The position numbers and the translations under genes were made by a program. A stretch of DNA of 64,000 bases from positions 372,001 through 436,000 of the forward strand of contig JADJRE010000002.1 of NCBI GenBank assembly GCA_016712375.1. Direction: 5' to 3'. How positions within the stretch are numbered: position 1 is the stretch's first letter; each line of letters opens with the position of its first letter. Under the pieces are notes generated by a model. It saw nothing but the letters and a program-made list of their open reading frames with translations. It made no database searches and was not told the DNA's origin. Shown here piece after piece: positions 1-9,621 of this stretch. Source of the DNA: Rhodospirillales bacterium. GTDB taxonomy: Bacteria > Pseudomonadota > Alphaproteobacteria > Rhodospirillales > Defluviicoccaceae.

Positions 1-215
1 CGTCGCGGTCGTGTTGTGGTTTCGTAGCCAGGGCGGCGAAGATTCTTGTTCGACTCGGTCCGGCTACGGTCGTTGTTTCAGTAGCTTTCCATCGCTGGCA
101 CCGGATAACAATGCACTCGCGGAATCAACCGAAGCATTATCCACATAGGAATTGTTGAGGCATAGGCCTGCGCCAGGGCCATTCTTGGCGGTAGGCGAAG
201 AAGGAGACCTCGGCG
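1..215. other. Leader region before the metal transporter, no clear gene
   Basis: No recognisable gene starts here. Plus-strand frame 2 is open from the window edge to a TAG at 146-148 (48 codons) and could be the tail of a protein that begins outside the window, but it has no family signature. One exact 9-mer TTATCCACA lies at 137-145; a single copy is not evidence of an origin. The stretch probably carries the promoter of the downstream transporter gene. Confidence 0.2.
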
Positions 216-1217
216 GTGCACACGCATTCGCTAGCCCCGTGGCAGCACGATCACGCCTTCGGCCAACAGGTGCGGCGGGCGGGCGAACGGCGAACGTTTG
301 CTGTCGTTTTGCTGACGGCAGCAATGATGGCGGTCGAGATCGGCGCCGGCCTCGCCTTCGGTTCCATGGCGCTGCTTGCCGACGGCCTGCACATGGGTTC
401 GCACGCGGCGGCGCTGGGCCTCGCTGTCGTCGCCTATGTCTATGCCCGGCGACATGCCGAGGATCAGGTCTTCACTTTCGGAACTGGCAAGGTGAACGCC
501 CTCGCCGGCTACTCCAGCGCCCTGTTGCTCGTCCTGTTCGCGGCCGCGATGGCTTGGGAGAGCGGCAACCGGCTGTTGCAACCGCAGCCCATTGCCTTTG
601 ACGAGGCGATCCTGGTCGCCCTGCTCGGTCTCGCTGTCAACCTCGTCAGCCTGCTGATGCTGCGCGACGCTCCGGCACACCGGCATGCGGCGCGCGGGCA
701 TCACATCGATGACGATGCCCATGTCCACGAGACCACGTCCCAACACGACGAGCATGCCGCTCACCCGCATGGGCATGGCGCTGCTCCTGGGCATGGGCAC
801 GATTACAACCTCCGCGGCGCTTATCTGCACGTGCTCGCCGACGCGACGACGTCGCTGCTGGCGATCGCTGCCCTGGCGCTCGGTCGGACTTACGGCTGGA
901 CTTGGCCGGACGCGGCGGTCGGCCTGGTCGGAGCCTTGCTTGTCGGCCGCTGGGCATGGGGGCTGGTGCGGGACAGCGGCGGCGTGCTTCTCGATGTGCA
1001 GGCGCCGGCGGAGGTGCACGATCGGATCCGACACGCCATCGAGCGGGGCGACGATCGTGTCGCCGACCTGCACGTCTGGTCGCTGGGCGGCGATGGCTAC
1101 GCCGCGGCGCTGTCGGTTGTCGCCCACCATCCGCGCTCACCGGAGGCTTACAAGGCGATGATCCCCGCCTCCGCGCGCGTACTGCATGCGACGGTAGAAG
1201 TGCACCACTGCAACTGA
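216..1217 (+). CDS. dmeF: Cation diffusion facilitator metal efflux transporter, DmeF-like
   Basis: This 333-residue inner-membrane protein belongs to the cation diffusion facilitator family, which exports divalent metals such as Co, Ni or Zn in exchange for protons. The N-terminus MHTHSLAPWQHDHAF is rich in histidine, as in DmeF proteins. The first transmembrane helices (about residues 28-125) carry the expected acidic and histidine positions, including LLADGLHMGSHA. A long cytoplasmic histidine-rich loop (about residues 154-197) is followed by the paired helix motif HVLADATTSLLA and a cytoplasmic C-terminal domain. The start is GTG, chosen because AAGGAG at 201-206 is well placed. Metal specificity (Co/Ni versus Zn) is inferred from similarity only. 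No DmeR/CsoR-type regulator is visible next to it. Confidence 0.88.
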   Translation: MHTHSLAPWQHDHAFGQQVRRAGERRTFAVVLLTAAMMAVEIGAGLAFGSMALLADGLHMGSHAAALGLAVVAYVYARRHAEDQVFTFGTGKVNALAGYSSALLLVLFAAAMAWESGNRLLQPQPIAFDEAILVALLGLAVNLVSLLMLRDAPAHRHAARGHHIDDDAHVHETTSQHDEHAAHPHGHGAAPGHGHDYNLRGAYLHVLADATTSLLAIAALALGRTYGWTWPDAAVGLVGALLVGRWAWGLVRDSGGVLLDVQAPAEVHDRIRHAIERGDDRVADLHVWSLGGDGYAAALSVVAHHPRSPEAYKAMIPASARVLHATVEVHHCN

Positions 1218-1283
1218 GGATGTTGCCGTCAAGCATCATCCTCTCGCAGCCGCGATGCAGGCCTTCTCCCCCTGCGTAACCGT

Positions 1284-1324
1284 GGCGGCCACTCGGGGTG
1301 GCGTTAGCCGCCGCAGTGGCCGCC
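1284..1324. repeat. Long stem-loop between convergent genes
   Basis: GGCGGCCACT at 1284-1293 is perfectly complementary to AGTGGCCGCC at 1315-1324, and a smaller GGC/GCC hairpin lies inside. It sits between the convergent stops of the transporter gene (1217) and malate synthase (1340). There is no T-run on either side, so a terminator role is only possible, not shown. Confidence 0.4.
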
Positions 1325-1339
1325 TGCGCCGAGCCCGCT

Positions 1340-2932
1340 CTAATGCCGCACCGTGGTTACCCGCGGATATGCCGGCAATGTGAGGAAATCGATGAACTCG
1401 GGTGGCATCGCCACCTGCAGGAACACGTCGATCGCCTGCTTGAAGTTGCCGCCATCGTAGCGATCCGCGCCGAGTACCTGTTTCAGCTTGGCCATTTCTT
1501 CTTCTACAAGCGCGCGAACCAGGGCCTCGTCGATTGTCCGGCCGCTGTCCAGCTTCGCCTTGTGCTTCAGCCACTGCCAGACTTGCGAACGACTGATCTC
1601 GGCGGTCGCTGCGTCCTCCATAAGGTTATACAGCGGCACGCAGCCCAGCCCGCCTAGCCACGCCTCGATGTACTGGATACCAACCCGGATGTTGTTTCGG
1701 AGTCCCTCTTCGGTAATCGAACCGCCTGGTACGGCGACGATGTCGGCGGCGGTGACCGCAACGTCCTCCCGCACACGATCGATCTGGTTCGGTTGCGGCA
1801 TGTGTTCGTCGAAGATTGCCTTGGCGAGCGGCACCAGGCCGGGGTGGGCGACCCACGTGCCGTCGTGGCCGTCGGTCACCTCCCGCAATTTGTCCGCGCG
1901 CGTACGTTCCATGGCGGCCTCATTGGCGGCGGCGTCCGCCTTGATAGGAATAAAGGCCGCCATGCCGCCCATGGCATGGGCACCCCGCTTGTGACAGGTC
2001 TTGATTAGCAACAGGCTGTACGCCCGCATGAAGGGAACGGTCATCGTCACCGCATTGCGGTCCGGCAGAACGAAATCCGGCCGGTTGCGGAACTTCTTGA
2101 TAAAACTGAAAATGTAGTCCCAGCGCCCGCAGTTGAGGCCAGACGCAAAATCTCGCAACTGATAGAGAATCTCCTCCATCTCAAACGCCGCAAGGATCGT
2201 TTCGATCAGGACGGTGGCGCGAATCGACCCGTGCGGGATCCCGAGGGCCGTCTCCGCCTCTGTGAACACATCAGCCCACAGCTTGGCCTCCAGATGGCTT
2301 TCGATCTTCGGCAGGTAGAAATAAGGGCCAGAGCCCTTGTCGAGCAGCGCCCGGGCGTTGTGAAAAAAGTATAGCCCGAAGTCGAAAAGCGAGCCCGACA
2401 TGGGCGCACCGTCGACATGAACGTGAGCCTCCTCCAAATGCCAACCGCGGGGACGGACGAGGAGCGTCGCCGTTTTTTCTGCAAGCTTGTAGGACTTTCC
2501 GCCCTCGGAGTGGGTGATCGTGCCAGCGATCGCGTCGCCGAGGTTAATGTGGCCGTCCATCAGGTTCGACCATGTCGGCGTAAGCGAATCCTCAAAATCC
2601 GCCATGAAAACGTTGGCGCCGGAGTTCATGGCATTGATCACCATCTTGCGATCAACGGGCCCGGTGATTTCGACCCGGCGATCCGCAAGGTCGGCGGGCG
2701 GAGCGGGCACCCGCCAGGATCCACGGCGGATGTCCTCGGTTTCCAGCAGAAAACCCGGCAGCTGGCCGCGGTCGAGCGCTCCCTGTCGCTCCTCACGCGC
2801 GGCAAGCAACTTTCGGCGGGTGCCGCCAAATCGCCGCTCCAGCATGGCGACGAAGGCTACGGCCTCACTGGTCAGCACTTTCTTCCATTGCGGATCGATC
2901 GCCGCTTTGATCGTCACCCCGGGCACCGACAC
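1340..2932 (-). CDS. aceB: Malate synthase A
   Basis: This enzyme condenses glyoxylate with acetyl-CoA to give malate and CoA, the last step of the glyoxylate cycle and of glyoxylate-producing acetate pathways. The family signature SGLNCGRWDYIFS is present, as are MADFEDSLTPTW (substrate and metal region) and DGTWVAHPGLVPLA near the C-terminus. The frame stays open far upstream to 3148, but the first 72 residues look random. The GTG at 2930-2932, preceded by AAGGA about 10 nt away, gives 530 residues, the normal length for malate synthase A. The gene is convergent with the transporter gene and divergent from the exported-protein gene. No isocitrate lyase gene is in the window. Confidence 0.93.
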   Translation of the reverse strand: MSVPGVTIKAAIDPQWKKVLTSEAVAFVAMLERRFGGTRRKLLAAREERQGALDRGQLPGFLLETEDIRRGSWRVPAPPADLADRRVEITGPVDRKMVINAMNSGANVFMADFEDSLTPTWSNLMDGHINLGDAIAGTITHSEGGKSYKLAEKTATLLVRPRGWHLEEAHVHVDGAPMSGSLFDFGLYFFHNARALLDKGSGPYFYLPKIESHLEAKLWADVFTEAETALGIPHGSIRATVLIETILAAFEMEEILYQLRDFASGLNCGRWDYIFSFIKKFRNRPDFVLPDRNAVTMTVPFMRAYSLLLIKTCHKRGAHAMGGMAAFIPIKADAAANEAAMERTRADKLREVTDGHDGTWVAHPGLVPLAKAIFDEHMPQPNQIDRVREDVAVTAADIVAVPGGSITEEGLRNNIRVGIQYIEAWLGGLGCVPLYNLMEDAATAEISRSQVWQWLKHKAKLDSGRTIDEALVRALVEEEMAKLKQVLGADRYDGGNFKQAIDVFLQVAMPPEFIDFLTLPAYPRVTTVRH

Positions 2933-3147
2933 TGACGCAGGTTCCTTAATCCCAACAGTCCGCGGCTCGCTTCCTCCCTGTGCCGCAGCGCTTGCCGGGC
3001 ATCGACCCGCTTTTGAAGCCGGCTTATTCGTAGCCGACCGTTTGTCTCTTGGGTTAGATGGGCTCGCACTTGGCGAAGATCGAGAACGCTGGCAATCTCT
3101 GGCGGCGAATATGGTCCGCCGCCGGCGCCCGGCGACAACGTTCGGCA

Positions 3148-4209
3148 ATGAGGGGAACGAAGTTGTTCGCGCGCCTCTACCATCTGTCGCTCGCGATGCT
3201 CTCAGTCGCCGCGACGCTGGTGCTGTCGTCCACCAGCTTTTCGCGAGAAGCGATCGCCTCCGAGCCAGCCGCCGCTGCTCTGTTTGCCGAGTTCGGCTTC
3301 AACGCCGAGGAACGTCGCGAGGTGGCTGCCGGCGAGATCGTCGCCATCGACGGGCAAACGGTGCTGAACAACGAACTCACGGGAGCTGCGGCGATGCGCC
3401 TCCCGGTGCCGCCGGCCGAAGTTGCCAGCCGGCTTCGCAACGGCCTTGTCATCCTCGCCGATCGGCAGCGTCGGGCCTATGCGCGGATCGACGCGGCGCA
3501 GGCCGATCCGTGGTCTTCCGTCCGCTTCGACGAGAAGGATGATGCCGAGGTTGCCCGCTTGTTCGATGTCGAACCGGGAGATACCTTCAATTTCTCTCCC
3601 ATCGAGGTCGCAGCGATACGACGCAGGCTGGCGGGCGGAACACCGCAGGCGGCAGATCGTCGGGCGCTCGCCGCGGCCGCCTGGCGCGACGTTCTAATCG
3701 GTCGTTATTCAGCTTATCGCGCCCAGGGGGTGCGGGGGCTGGCTGATTACGATCGAGGCGATAGCGTATCCTCGCCCTCCGAGGAACTGCTTCGCATTGG
3801 TGTGGCGGCGGTGCCGCGGCCGGTACGCGGCATGGCGAAGGCGCTCGACCTCTATCCCGCGGCTCAGTCGGCGGCGGCGGAGAGCCGGTTCTACTGGAAA
3901 AAGACGATTGTTGATGCCCGAACGGTGTTCGTGTTGTCGCACGTGCTGGTTGAGGAGGCGCCCGATGCGATATTGTTCGCTCTGCGCGAATACTATGTCG
4001 GCCACTCATATAACGTTCTTCAGCAACTCGGCGTCATCGTCGCATACGGCGATGGCGCGTTGATGCTGGCGGTCAACAGCACCCTGACCGATCGTATCGT
4101 AGGCACGTTCGGTGTCATCGCTCGGCCGGTCGGCCGGCATCAGGCGCGGGAAGCGCTGCGCAACTATTTCGCCGGGGTTCGGGATTGGTGTGGCCGCCCG
4201 ATGCCTTAG
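3148..4209 (+). CDS. Exported protein of unknown function
   Basis: I do not recognise the family. The frame opens at 3058, but the ATG at 3148 gives a clear signal peptide: MRGTKLFARLYH, then a hydrophobic core, then a likely cleavage site near SREAIASEPA. The mature part (about 310 residues) is mixed alpha/beta by eye and begins with ALFAEFGFNAEERREVAAGE. No lipobox, zinc site or repeat is evident. It is probably periplasmic. It lies between malate synthase and the flagellar hook-filament genes, with which it is convergent. No strong ribosome site precedes 3148, so the start is uncertain. Confidence 0.6.
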   Translation: MRGTKLFARLYHLSLAMLSVAATLVLSSTSFSREAIASEPAAAALFAEFGFNAEERREVAAGEIVAIDGQTVLNNELTGAAAMRLPVPPAEVASRLRNGLVILADRQRRAYARIDAAQADPWSSVRFDEKDDAEVARLFDVEPGDTFNFSPIEVAAIRRRLAGGTPQAADRRALAAAAWRDVLIGRYSAYRAQGVRGLADYDRGDSVSSPSEELLRIGVAAVPRPVRGMAKALDLYPAAQSAAAESRFYWKKTIVDARTVFVLSHVLVEEAPDAILFALREYYVGHSYNVLQQLGVIVAYGDGALMLAVNSTLTDRIVGTFGVIARPVGRHQAREALRNYFAGVRDWCGRPMP

Positions 4210-4282
4210 CGGTGCCTTTCGATGCTACAGGTATTGCGCAAGGCTGAGCCGGCGCACACGGGCGATGACCTCATAGGAGGCT

Positions 4283-5559
4283 TCAAGGGGTCCTTGTGCC
4301 GTCCAGCAGCCGGGTGATCGCTTCCTGCGCATCGGCATTTTCCTGGCCGGCGATACGGTCGTCGAGCAATCCTGCGAGATGCGTGTGCAGCGCCTTGCTG
4401 TCGGCGAGCGTTACCTGCTGAAAACCAATTGCGCTTTCCACATCCTTCAGACTGCGCTTACCTTCGGTGCCGAACGGCGGCGCACCGGCGGCGGTGCCGT
4501 CGACCGCGTCGTTAAGCAGAAACAACGCCTGATCGATCCGTTCCCGGTGAGCGTCCAGTCCGCCCGCCTGCCCGGTTACCCCTTGCGCAATGATGCCGAG
4601 AGCGCGGATCGCCTTTTCAAACGCCGGATCGATGCCGTTGAGATCGAGGGCGAATGAACGATCTTCGTCCAACCGGTGGGTTTGCGCCAGGGTATCTCCA
4701 CGGTACCAGTTGCAGATGCTGATGCTGGCGGAGGTGTCAGGTGCCCCCAGCGGATCAGCCAGAGAGTTGGCGACTGTAATCGACGTCGTCGCCGGCGGAA
4801 AGGTCAGCGTGCCCGCAATCTTAATGGTCCGATCACCGTCAGTGGACACGACGGTGTACGTTCCATCGTTGCCGGTGCTGCTCCCGTCGATGGTAATCGT
4901 CGTTCCCGGCTGCAGCGCCGCGAAAGCGCCGGGGTTGGCGGCAGTGATCGTATCGAAAGGGCCGGCGGCAACGCTCTGGGTGATGCTCAAATTGCCGGTG
5001 GTGGCATGCGCCAGAGTGCCGGCGGCGCCGATTTGTGCGGTGCGGGTGGGCGGATAAATCACCTTGCTGCCGTCCCAGGCCGCCTGAAACTCGGCCAACG
5101 ACGACGCGCCGATGTCGACGGGCCGTTGACCGACGCGGCTGCCGGCGAACAGCGACCGACCGTCCACATCGGTATTGAGATACTCCTCCAACGACTTCAT
5201 CGCGCGAAACGCCGAGGCTTGCAGATCATTTATGTTTGCGGCCGAGAGGACAGCACTGCCGTGGTTAGCTTCAGCAGGCCCTGGCGGAAATCACGGATGG
5301 TATTCCCAATCCCGTCCACCGCGTTGGAAGTTATGTCGATGCGAGCTTCCATCACCGCGTTGTTCTGCTCGTACCTGTCGAGCATTTTGCGGCGCGTTTC
5401 GAGGTCGATGAGCCGCCCCGCATCGGCGGCGATGCCGGCGTAGGTCTGTGCGCGTTTGCCGGTCGCCACCTGCGTCTGCAGGTCGTTCACGCGCGATTGC
5501 GTGTGGTTGAGGATCGAATTGAGATAATCACTGGTGGCCAGGGTCGCGATCCGGCTCAT
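4283..5559 (-). CDS. flgL: Flagellar hook-filament junction protein FlgL (frameshifted)
   Basis: FlgL (HAP3) joins the hook cap FlgK to the flagellin filament. The N-terminal piece (5559 down to about 5250) begins MSRIATLATSDYLNSIL and has the heptad-rich D0/D1 helix of flagellin-like proteins. It then runs into a false stop at 5230-5232. The rest is in another frame (LSAANINDLQASAFRAMKSL...), so a single-base frame break lies near 5250. Residues about 140-280 form a beta-rich, Thr/Gly-rich insert not found in short FlgL proteins. The C-terminus returns to helical D1/D0 with FQQVTLADSKALHTHLAGLL. It is the last gene of the flgI-flgJ-flgN-flgK-flgL run. With the frame restored it would have about 425 residues. 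Confidence 0.82.
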
Positions 5560-5571
5560 CGCGGCATCTCC

Positions 5572-7482
5572 TTATCCCAACGCCCGATCGAGTGTCTCGA
5601 AAAGTTCCTGTACGACCTGTACGACGCGTGCCGCTGCTGAATATGCCTGTTCGTAAAGAGTCAGATCGCTCAACTCTTCGTCCAGGTTAACGCCACGCAC
5701 TGAATTCGATTTTTGCTCCAGTGCTTCGACCATATCAGAATGGAAATTGGCTTTATCTTCCGCGACCTGCGCCTGGACGGAAGCATCGCCAATCAGCGTC
5801 CCCGCGTATTCCGCCAGCGTTGCAGTCGTCGCCGGCAGCCGTCCGGCGGCGGTTAGGTTGGCGGCGGAAGCTAGCGTCGTCGCCAGCCGCTGGATCACCG
5901 TATCGTCACCAGTGCTGACGGCGTAGCGGCCGGCGGGAGCACGGCTGGCATCCCATTGCACCGCACCGCGCGCCACGCGACTGGGCGCAGCGACAATATC
6001 CGCCCGCACGTCGATCGTCGACGAGACGCCGGTCCGAGCCGCCTGCGGACCCTGGCTGTCAACGAAGAAGTCGTTGAGGCCGAAAAAAGCGGAAAAGCCC
6101 TCGTGGTTTTCGTCGGTACCGCCAACGCCATCGCTATCGAAACCGAGCTTCGCATCCTGCGCGGCGGCGCCGCGGGCGCTCGATGCCTGATCACGCAGGG
6201 CGAGTGTTGCGCCGGGCGTGGTTACCGAAATCACCATCTTGCCATCAACGATCTGCGCCGAGAGCGCCCCGGTCAGAGCGCCGTTGAGCGCCGTGCGCAG
6301 CTCAGCGATGGTGGCCGTGGCGTCGCCGGCGGAGAGCGGATTTCCTGTCGCCGCCGGATCATCCAAAAGAGTTCGCACCGTCGTCTGGCCGATTTCGTTG
6401 CCGGCAGCGTCGAATAGCACGAGCGCGGTGTCGCTTGTTGCGCTGAAGGTGATCGTCTGCGTGGTGGGATGGGTGAAGCGGCGGATGGGGGTCATCGTGG
6501 CAAGTCAGGGAAAGCCGGTGCCTTGGTTGTGAACCGCGTTGACTTCACCGCGCAGCTGGACAGCCAGCTCGTCGAGGGTGCTCTGCAGGTTGGGCAGAGT
6601 ACGGTCACGTGCCTCGATCAGCCCGGCAATCTCCCCATCACGCAGCTCGTTGGTGATGTCGTTGGCCGCAGCGGGTTCACCGATGAAGATGCCGTCGATG
6701 ACCCCCGATGCGAGATCGACCGAGGCATTGACGTTGCTGGCGGGCGCGTGACTGAAGGTGACGGCGGTGCCGTCGAGCAGTGTCCGGCCGCCGGCGGTAA
6801 ACACAACGAGGTCACCCCCGGTGCCGCGGTCGGCCACCCGGATGTCGATCAGCTGAGCGAGCCGGTCCAGCTTCAGCTCCCGCGTATCCTCCAGGTCGGC
6901 GACGCTCTGCCCGATCGCCCGATTGCGGACGATGGTGTCGTTCAATTCCGAAACCGAGCCGAGCAGGCCGTTGATCTCGTGCACGCGGTCGCCAATCAGC
7001 CCGTCGGCCTCGCGGCGCAGGTTCTGCAAGGTGGCACTCGATTGCTGCAGCGAAACGGCAACGTCCCGGCCCGCCGCGACCATCGCTTGTTGCCCGAGGA
7101 CGTCCTGTGGCGACAGAGCCAGCGACTCGACGGCGGCTTGCAGATCAACCAGCTTATGCGCCAGAGAAGTGTCGCTTTCGGGCTTGCCGAACAGATCCTG
7201 CACTCGGGCCAGGATATCGCTGGTCGCCGTGCTCGCCTGCTGACGGCCGCTTTCCAGGCGCAGGTTGGCCAGCAGTCCCTGGTCCACATGCCGGGTAACC
7301 GCAGCCGATTGCACACCCGCGCCGAAGCCGGCGAGAGTGCGCTGCTCCAGGTTGATGATCTTGCGCGAATAGCCGGGCGTGTTCGCGTTGGAGACGTTAC
7401 GGGCGATCACATCCAGTGCTTGCTGGTTGGCGATGAGGCCGCTATGTGCCGAACGCAGCGCCTGGGTGAGATCGGAAGACAT
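5572..7482 (-). CDS. flgK: Flagellar hook-associated protein FlgK (frameshifted)
   Basis: FlgK (HAP1) caps the hook before the filament is built. The N-terminal part starts MSSDLTQALRSAHSGL and contains the rod-hook signature IARNVSNANTPGYSRK. It reads through to NAVHNQGTGFP and then meets a stop at 6505. The C-terminal part (6495-5572) continues in another frame with RRFTHPTTQTITFSA and ends in the typical EELSDLTLYEQAYSAAARVV and VQELFETLDRALG. A frame break near 6500 therefore splits one gene of about 635 residues. The middle contains a beta-rich module similar in style to the inserts in FlgL, FlgE and flagellin of this window. It lies between flgN and flgL on the same strand. Confidence 0.87.
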
Positions 7483-7507
7483 CCGCTTCGTCCTTGAAGG
7501 CTCCGGA

Positions 7508-7939
7508 CTACGTTGCCCGGTCGAAGGTGAACGCCGGCGGCGCCGCCGACAGCCGGGCGCGCGCCACTGGCGTGCCGCCGCGGGCGTAGCCGCCGGGCGC
7601 TGGTTGCTGGGCGCGAACCGCCTCGCCGATGAGCTGTATCAGCCGGTGGTGCGCGGCAAGCGCAGCGGCCAACCTCCGACGGTTCTCTGTCGTGACATCG
7701 GCAAGCCGATGCAGCGCTCGCCGCATCGGCTCCCGCTGTCCCGCGTCTGCGCCCTCTCCGAACTCACGCGCCGCTTCCTCGTAGTGGCCACAGGCGAGGC
7801 GCTTTTCCTCGGCGAGCAGCCGGACATTGTTGCGGTCACCGCGGATCAACGCCGCATTCTCCCGTTCGATCACGTCGATCAAGGCTGTGATTGACGTCAG
7901 CAGCGTATTGCCGGCGGGCGGACGCAAGCCGGCACTCAT
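7508..7939 (-). CDS. flgN: FlgN-like flagellar export chaperone
   Basis: This 143-residue, mostly helical cytoplasmic protein is rich in Arg, Glu and Ala. It begins with a helix LLTSITALIDVIERENAALIRGD that fits FlgN family proteins, which bind FlgK and FlgL and deliver them to the flagellar export gate. The context agrees: it is directly upstream of flgK, and its start overlaps the end of flgJ by 4 bases, which suggests translational coupling. The family match is by fold and position, since FlgN proteins are poorly conserved. The last 40 residues are low-complexity and Pro/Ala-rich. Confidence 0.7.
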   Translation of the reverse strand: MSAGLRPPAGNTLLTSITALIDVIERENAALIRGDRNNVRLLAEEKRLACGHYEEAAREFGEGADAGQREPMRRALHRLADVTTENRRRLAAALAAHHRLIQLIGEAVRAQQPAPGGYARGGTPVARARLSAAPPAFTFDRAT

Positions 7940-8271
7940 TTCGAGCCTCGCCCGCGGGCTTCCTGCATCGCGAGCAGCTCACCGTAGACGGCATCGGCAA
8001 GTCCGACGCCCCCATTCTTGGCGATCGCCTCGCCGAACTTCTGCACTTGCATCGACCGCCAGACATCTTCGCCAAAGCCGCCGCCGAACGGTGCCTCGGC
8101 CTCTATCCCCTCGAAGATTGGCTTTAACATCTGCGCCAGATAAACTGCCTCAAACTCGACCGCCTGCCGATGCATCGCCTTGTGATCGGCCGACCTGTCG
8201 GTGCGCGCGGCCCCAATGCCAGCGTTCAGCGGCAGCTCCGGGGTGCCGGTCGGCAACCTTCCCTCAATCAT
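7936..8271 (-). CDS. flgJ: Flagellar rod-binding protein FlgJ, short form
   Basis: This protein corresponds to the rod-binding N-terminal domain of FlgJ, which scaffolds rod assembly in the periplasm. Diagnostic features are AVEFEAVYLAQMLKPIFEGI, the glycine-rich GGGFGEDVWRSM and the C-terminal GLADAVYGELLAMQE. At 111 residues it lacks the muramidase domain of enterobacterial FlgJ. This is usual in alphaproteobacteria, where a separate hydrolase opens the cell wall. It lies 14 bases after flgI and overlaps flgN by 4 bases, within one operon. Confidence 0.85.
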   Translation of the reverse strand: MIEGRLPTGTPELPLNAGIGAARTDRSADHKAMHRQAVEFEAVYLAQMLKPIFEGIEAEAPFGGGFGEDVWRSMQVQKFGEAIAKNGGVGLADAVYGELLAMQEARGRGSK

Positions 8272-8284
8272 CGCCGGATGCTCC

Positions 8285-9388
8285 TCACATCACGCCCATT
8301 TCGGCTTGCAACGCGCCGGCGGCCTTGATCGCCTGCAGGATCGAAATCAAATCGCGCGGGCCGACGCCGAGGGCGTTCAGGCCATTGACCAGTTCCTGCA
8401 GGGTGACGCCGCCGCTCACCACCCAGCCCGCGCTCGTGCTGTTCGTCCACCGCGATATCGGTTCGTGGCACCACCACAGTGGATCCATTCCCGAATGGCT
8501 GGGGTTGCGAGACCTGCGGCTCCTCGGTGATCCGGATCGTCAGGTTGCCCTGAGCGATCGCCACCGTCGAGACGCGAACGTTCTAGCCCATGACAATGAT
8601 CGCCGATGCCGCGTCGATCAGCACCCGAGCCTGCTGGTCCGGTTCGATGCGCAGCTGCTCGATGTCGGTGATCAGGTTGACGACGCTACCCTCGTAGGTG
8701 TCGGGCACCTCGATCAGGATGGTGCTGTTGTCGCTCGGCCGCGCCGCCGGTTCGCCAAGAAAGGCATTGATCGCCTGGGCAATACGCCTGGCCGTGGTGA
8801 AATCCGGACTGCGGAGCGTCAGCGTCAGCGACTCCATGCGCGCCATCTCATAGCCAACCTCGCGCTCGATGATCGCGCCACTTGTGATGCGACCCGCGGT
8901 CGGTACTCCTTTGACGATGCTGCTCCGCCTGGCCTTTGGCCGCGAACCCGGCAACGCCGACCTGACCTTGCGCGACGGCGTAAACCTCACCGTCGGCGCC
9001 GAGCAGAGGGGTAACCAGCAGCGTCCCACCGAGCAGGCTCTGCGCGTCGCCCAGCGCCGAGACGCTGACGTCGAGCCGGCCGCCGTGACGGGCAAAAGGC
9101 GGCAACGCCGCGGTGACCATAACGGCCGCGACATTCTTCGACACGGTGCCCTTGTCGGTCGGCTTGACGCCGAGCCGCTGCAGCATCGAGTGCAGGCTCT
9201 GCTTGGTGAAGCTGCCGTCCTTCAGCTTGTCGCCGGTGCCATTCAGCCCAACCACCAGGCCATAGCCAACCAGGCTGGTTCTCGCGCACGCCTTCGACGT
9301 CGACCAGATCCTTGATCCGCGACGGCGCCGCGCGAGCGTCGATGCAGGCCAGCAGCAGCAGGGCGAAAACCATGGTCAGGAGACGCAT
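8285..9388 (-). CDS. flgI: Flagellar P-ring protein FlgI (multiply interrupted)
   Basis: FlgI forms the periplasmic P ring around the flagellar rod. Its parts are all present but in different frames. The signal peptide MRLLTMVFALLLLACIDARA and SRIKDLVDVEGVRENQ come first. LVGYGLVVGLNGTGD follows after a break near 9274. GRITSGAIIEREVGYEM follows after a break near 8922. An in-frame TAG at 8583-8585 then interrupts VMG/NVRVSTVAIAQGNL. A last break near 8438 leads to SAGWVVSGGVTLQELVNGLN and the normal C-terminus. The ATG at 9386-9388 has GAAGGA about 9 nt upstream and lies about 20 nt after the predicted sigma54 start site. As given, no full-length FlgI could be made. The gene is either a pseudogene or badly read. 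Confidence 0.82.
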
Positions 9389-9419
9389 GCGACGAATTCC
9401 TTCAATGCACACCCTCATA

Positions 9420-9435
9420 TGCCAGCCGCGTGCCA
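9420..9435 (-). promoter_or_regulatory. Sigma54 promoter of the flgI operon
   Basis: On the minus strand the sequence TGGCACGCGGCTGGCA has a perfect -24 element TGGCACG. Its -12 element TGGCA differs from TTGCA by one base, and the GG and GC pairs are exactly 10 nt apart, as sigma54 requires. Transcription would start near 9409, about 20 nt before the flgI ATG. Confidence 0.6.
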
Positions 9436-9529
9436 CCAGCCCTCCATGATGCAACCATATGATTTGCCTACAGATACCGTGGCCGGTGGCGGCGTTTGAC
9501 GGAAGTCGCTCGGCGAAGAACGGAACGTT

Positions 9530-9548
9530 CCCGGCAAGATCTGCCGGT
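9530..9548. promoter_or_regulatory. Palindrome upstream of the flgI promoter, candidate FlbD enhancer
   Basis: CCCGGCA-AGATC-TGCCGGT on the plus strand has 6 paired bases on each side of a 5-nt spacer. It is centred about 130 bp upstream of the predicted flgI start site. It matches the palindrome at 12662-12680 in both arm sequence and spacing, and that one also lies upstream of a sigma54 promoter. This spacing is typical of enhancer sites for sigma54 activators. Assignment to FlbD is inference. Confidence 0.5.
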
Positions 9549-9621
9549 GTTTATCGGTTGCCTCAGATGCGTTGCGGAATGGACGACGCGGCTGAAGCAG
9601 AGGGGCGGAGGCGCGACGGTC

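Noticed and set aside
137..145. Perfect DnaA-box sequence TTATCCACA near the window start
   Set aside because: A single copy is expected by chance at genome scale, and no second box or AT-rich unwinding element is nearby.
2933..3148. A longer malate synthase starting at 3148
   Set aside because: The extra residues are Arg/Ser/Ala-rich and unlike the family; the GTG at 2930-2932 gives the normal length with a ribosome site.
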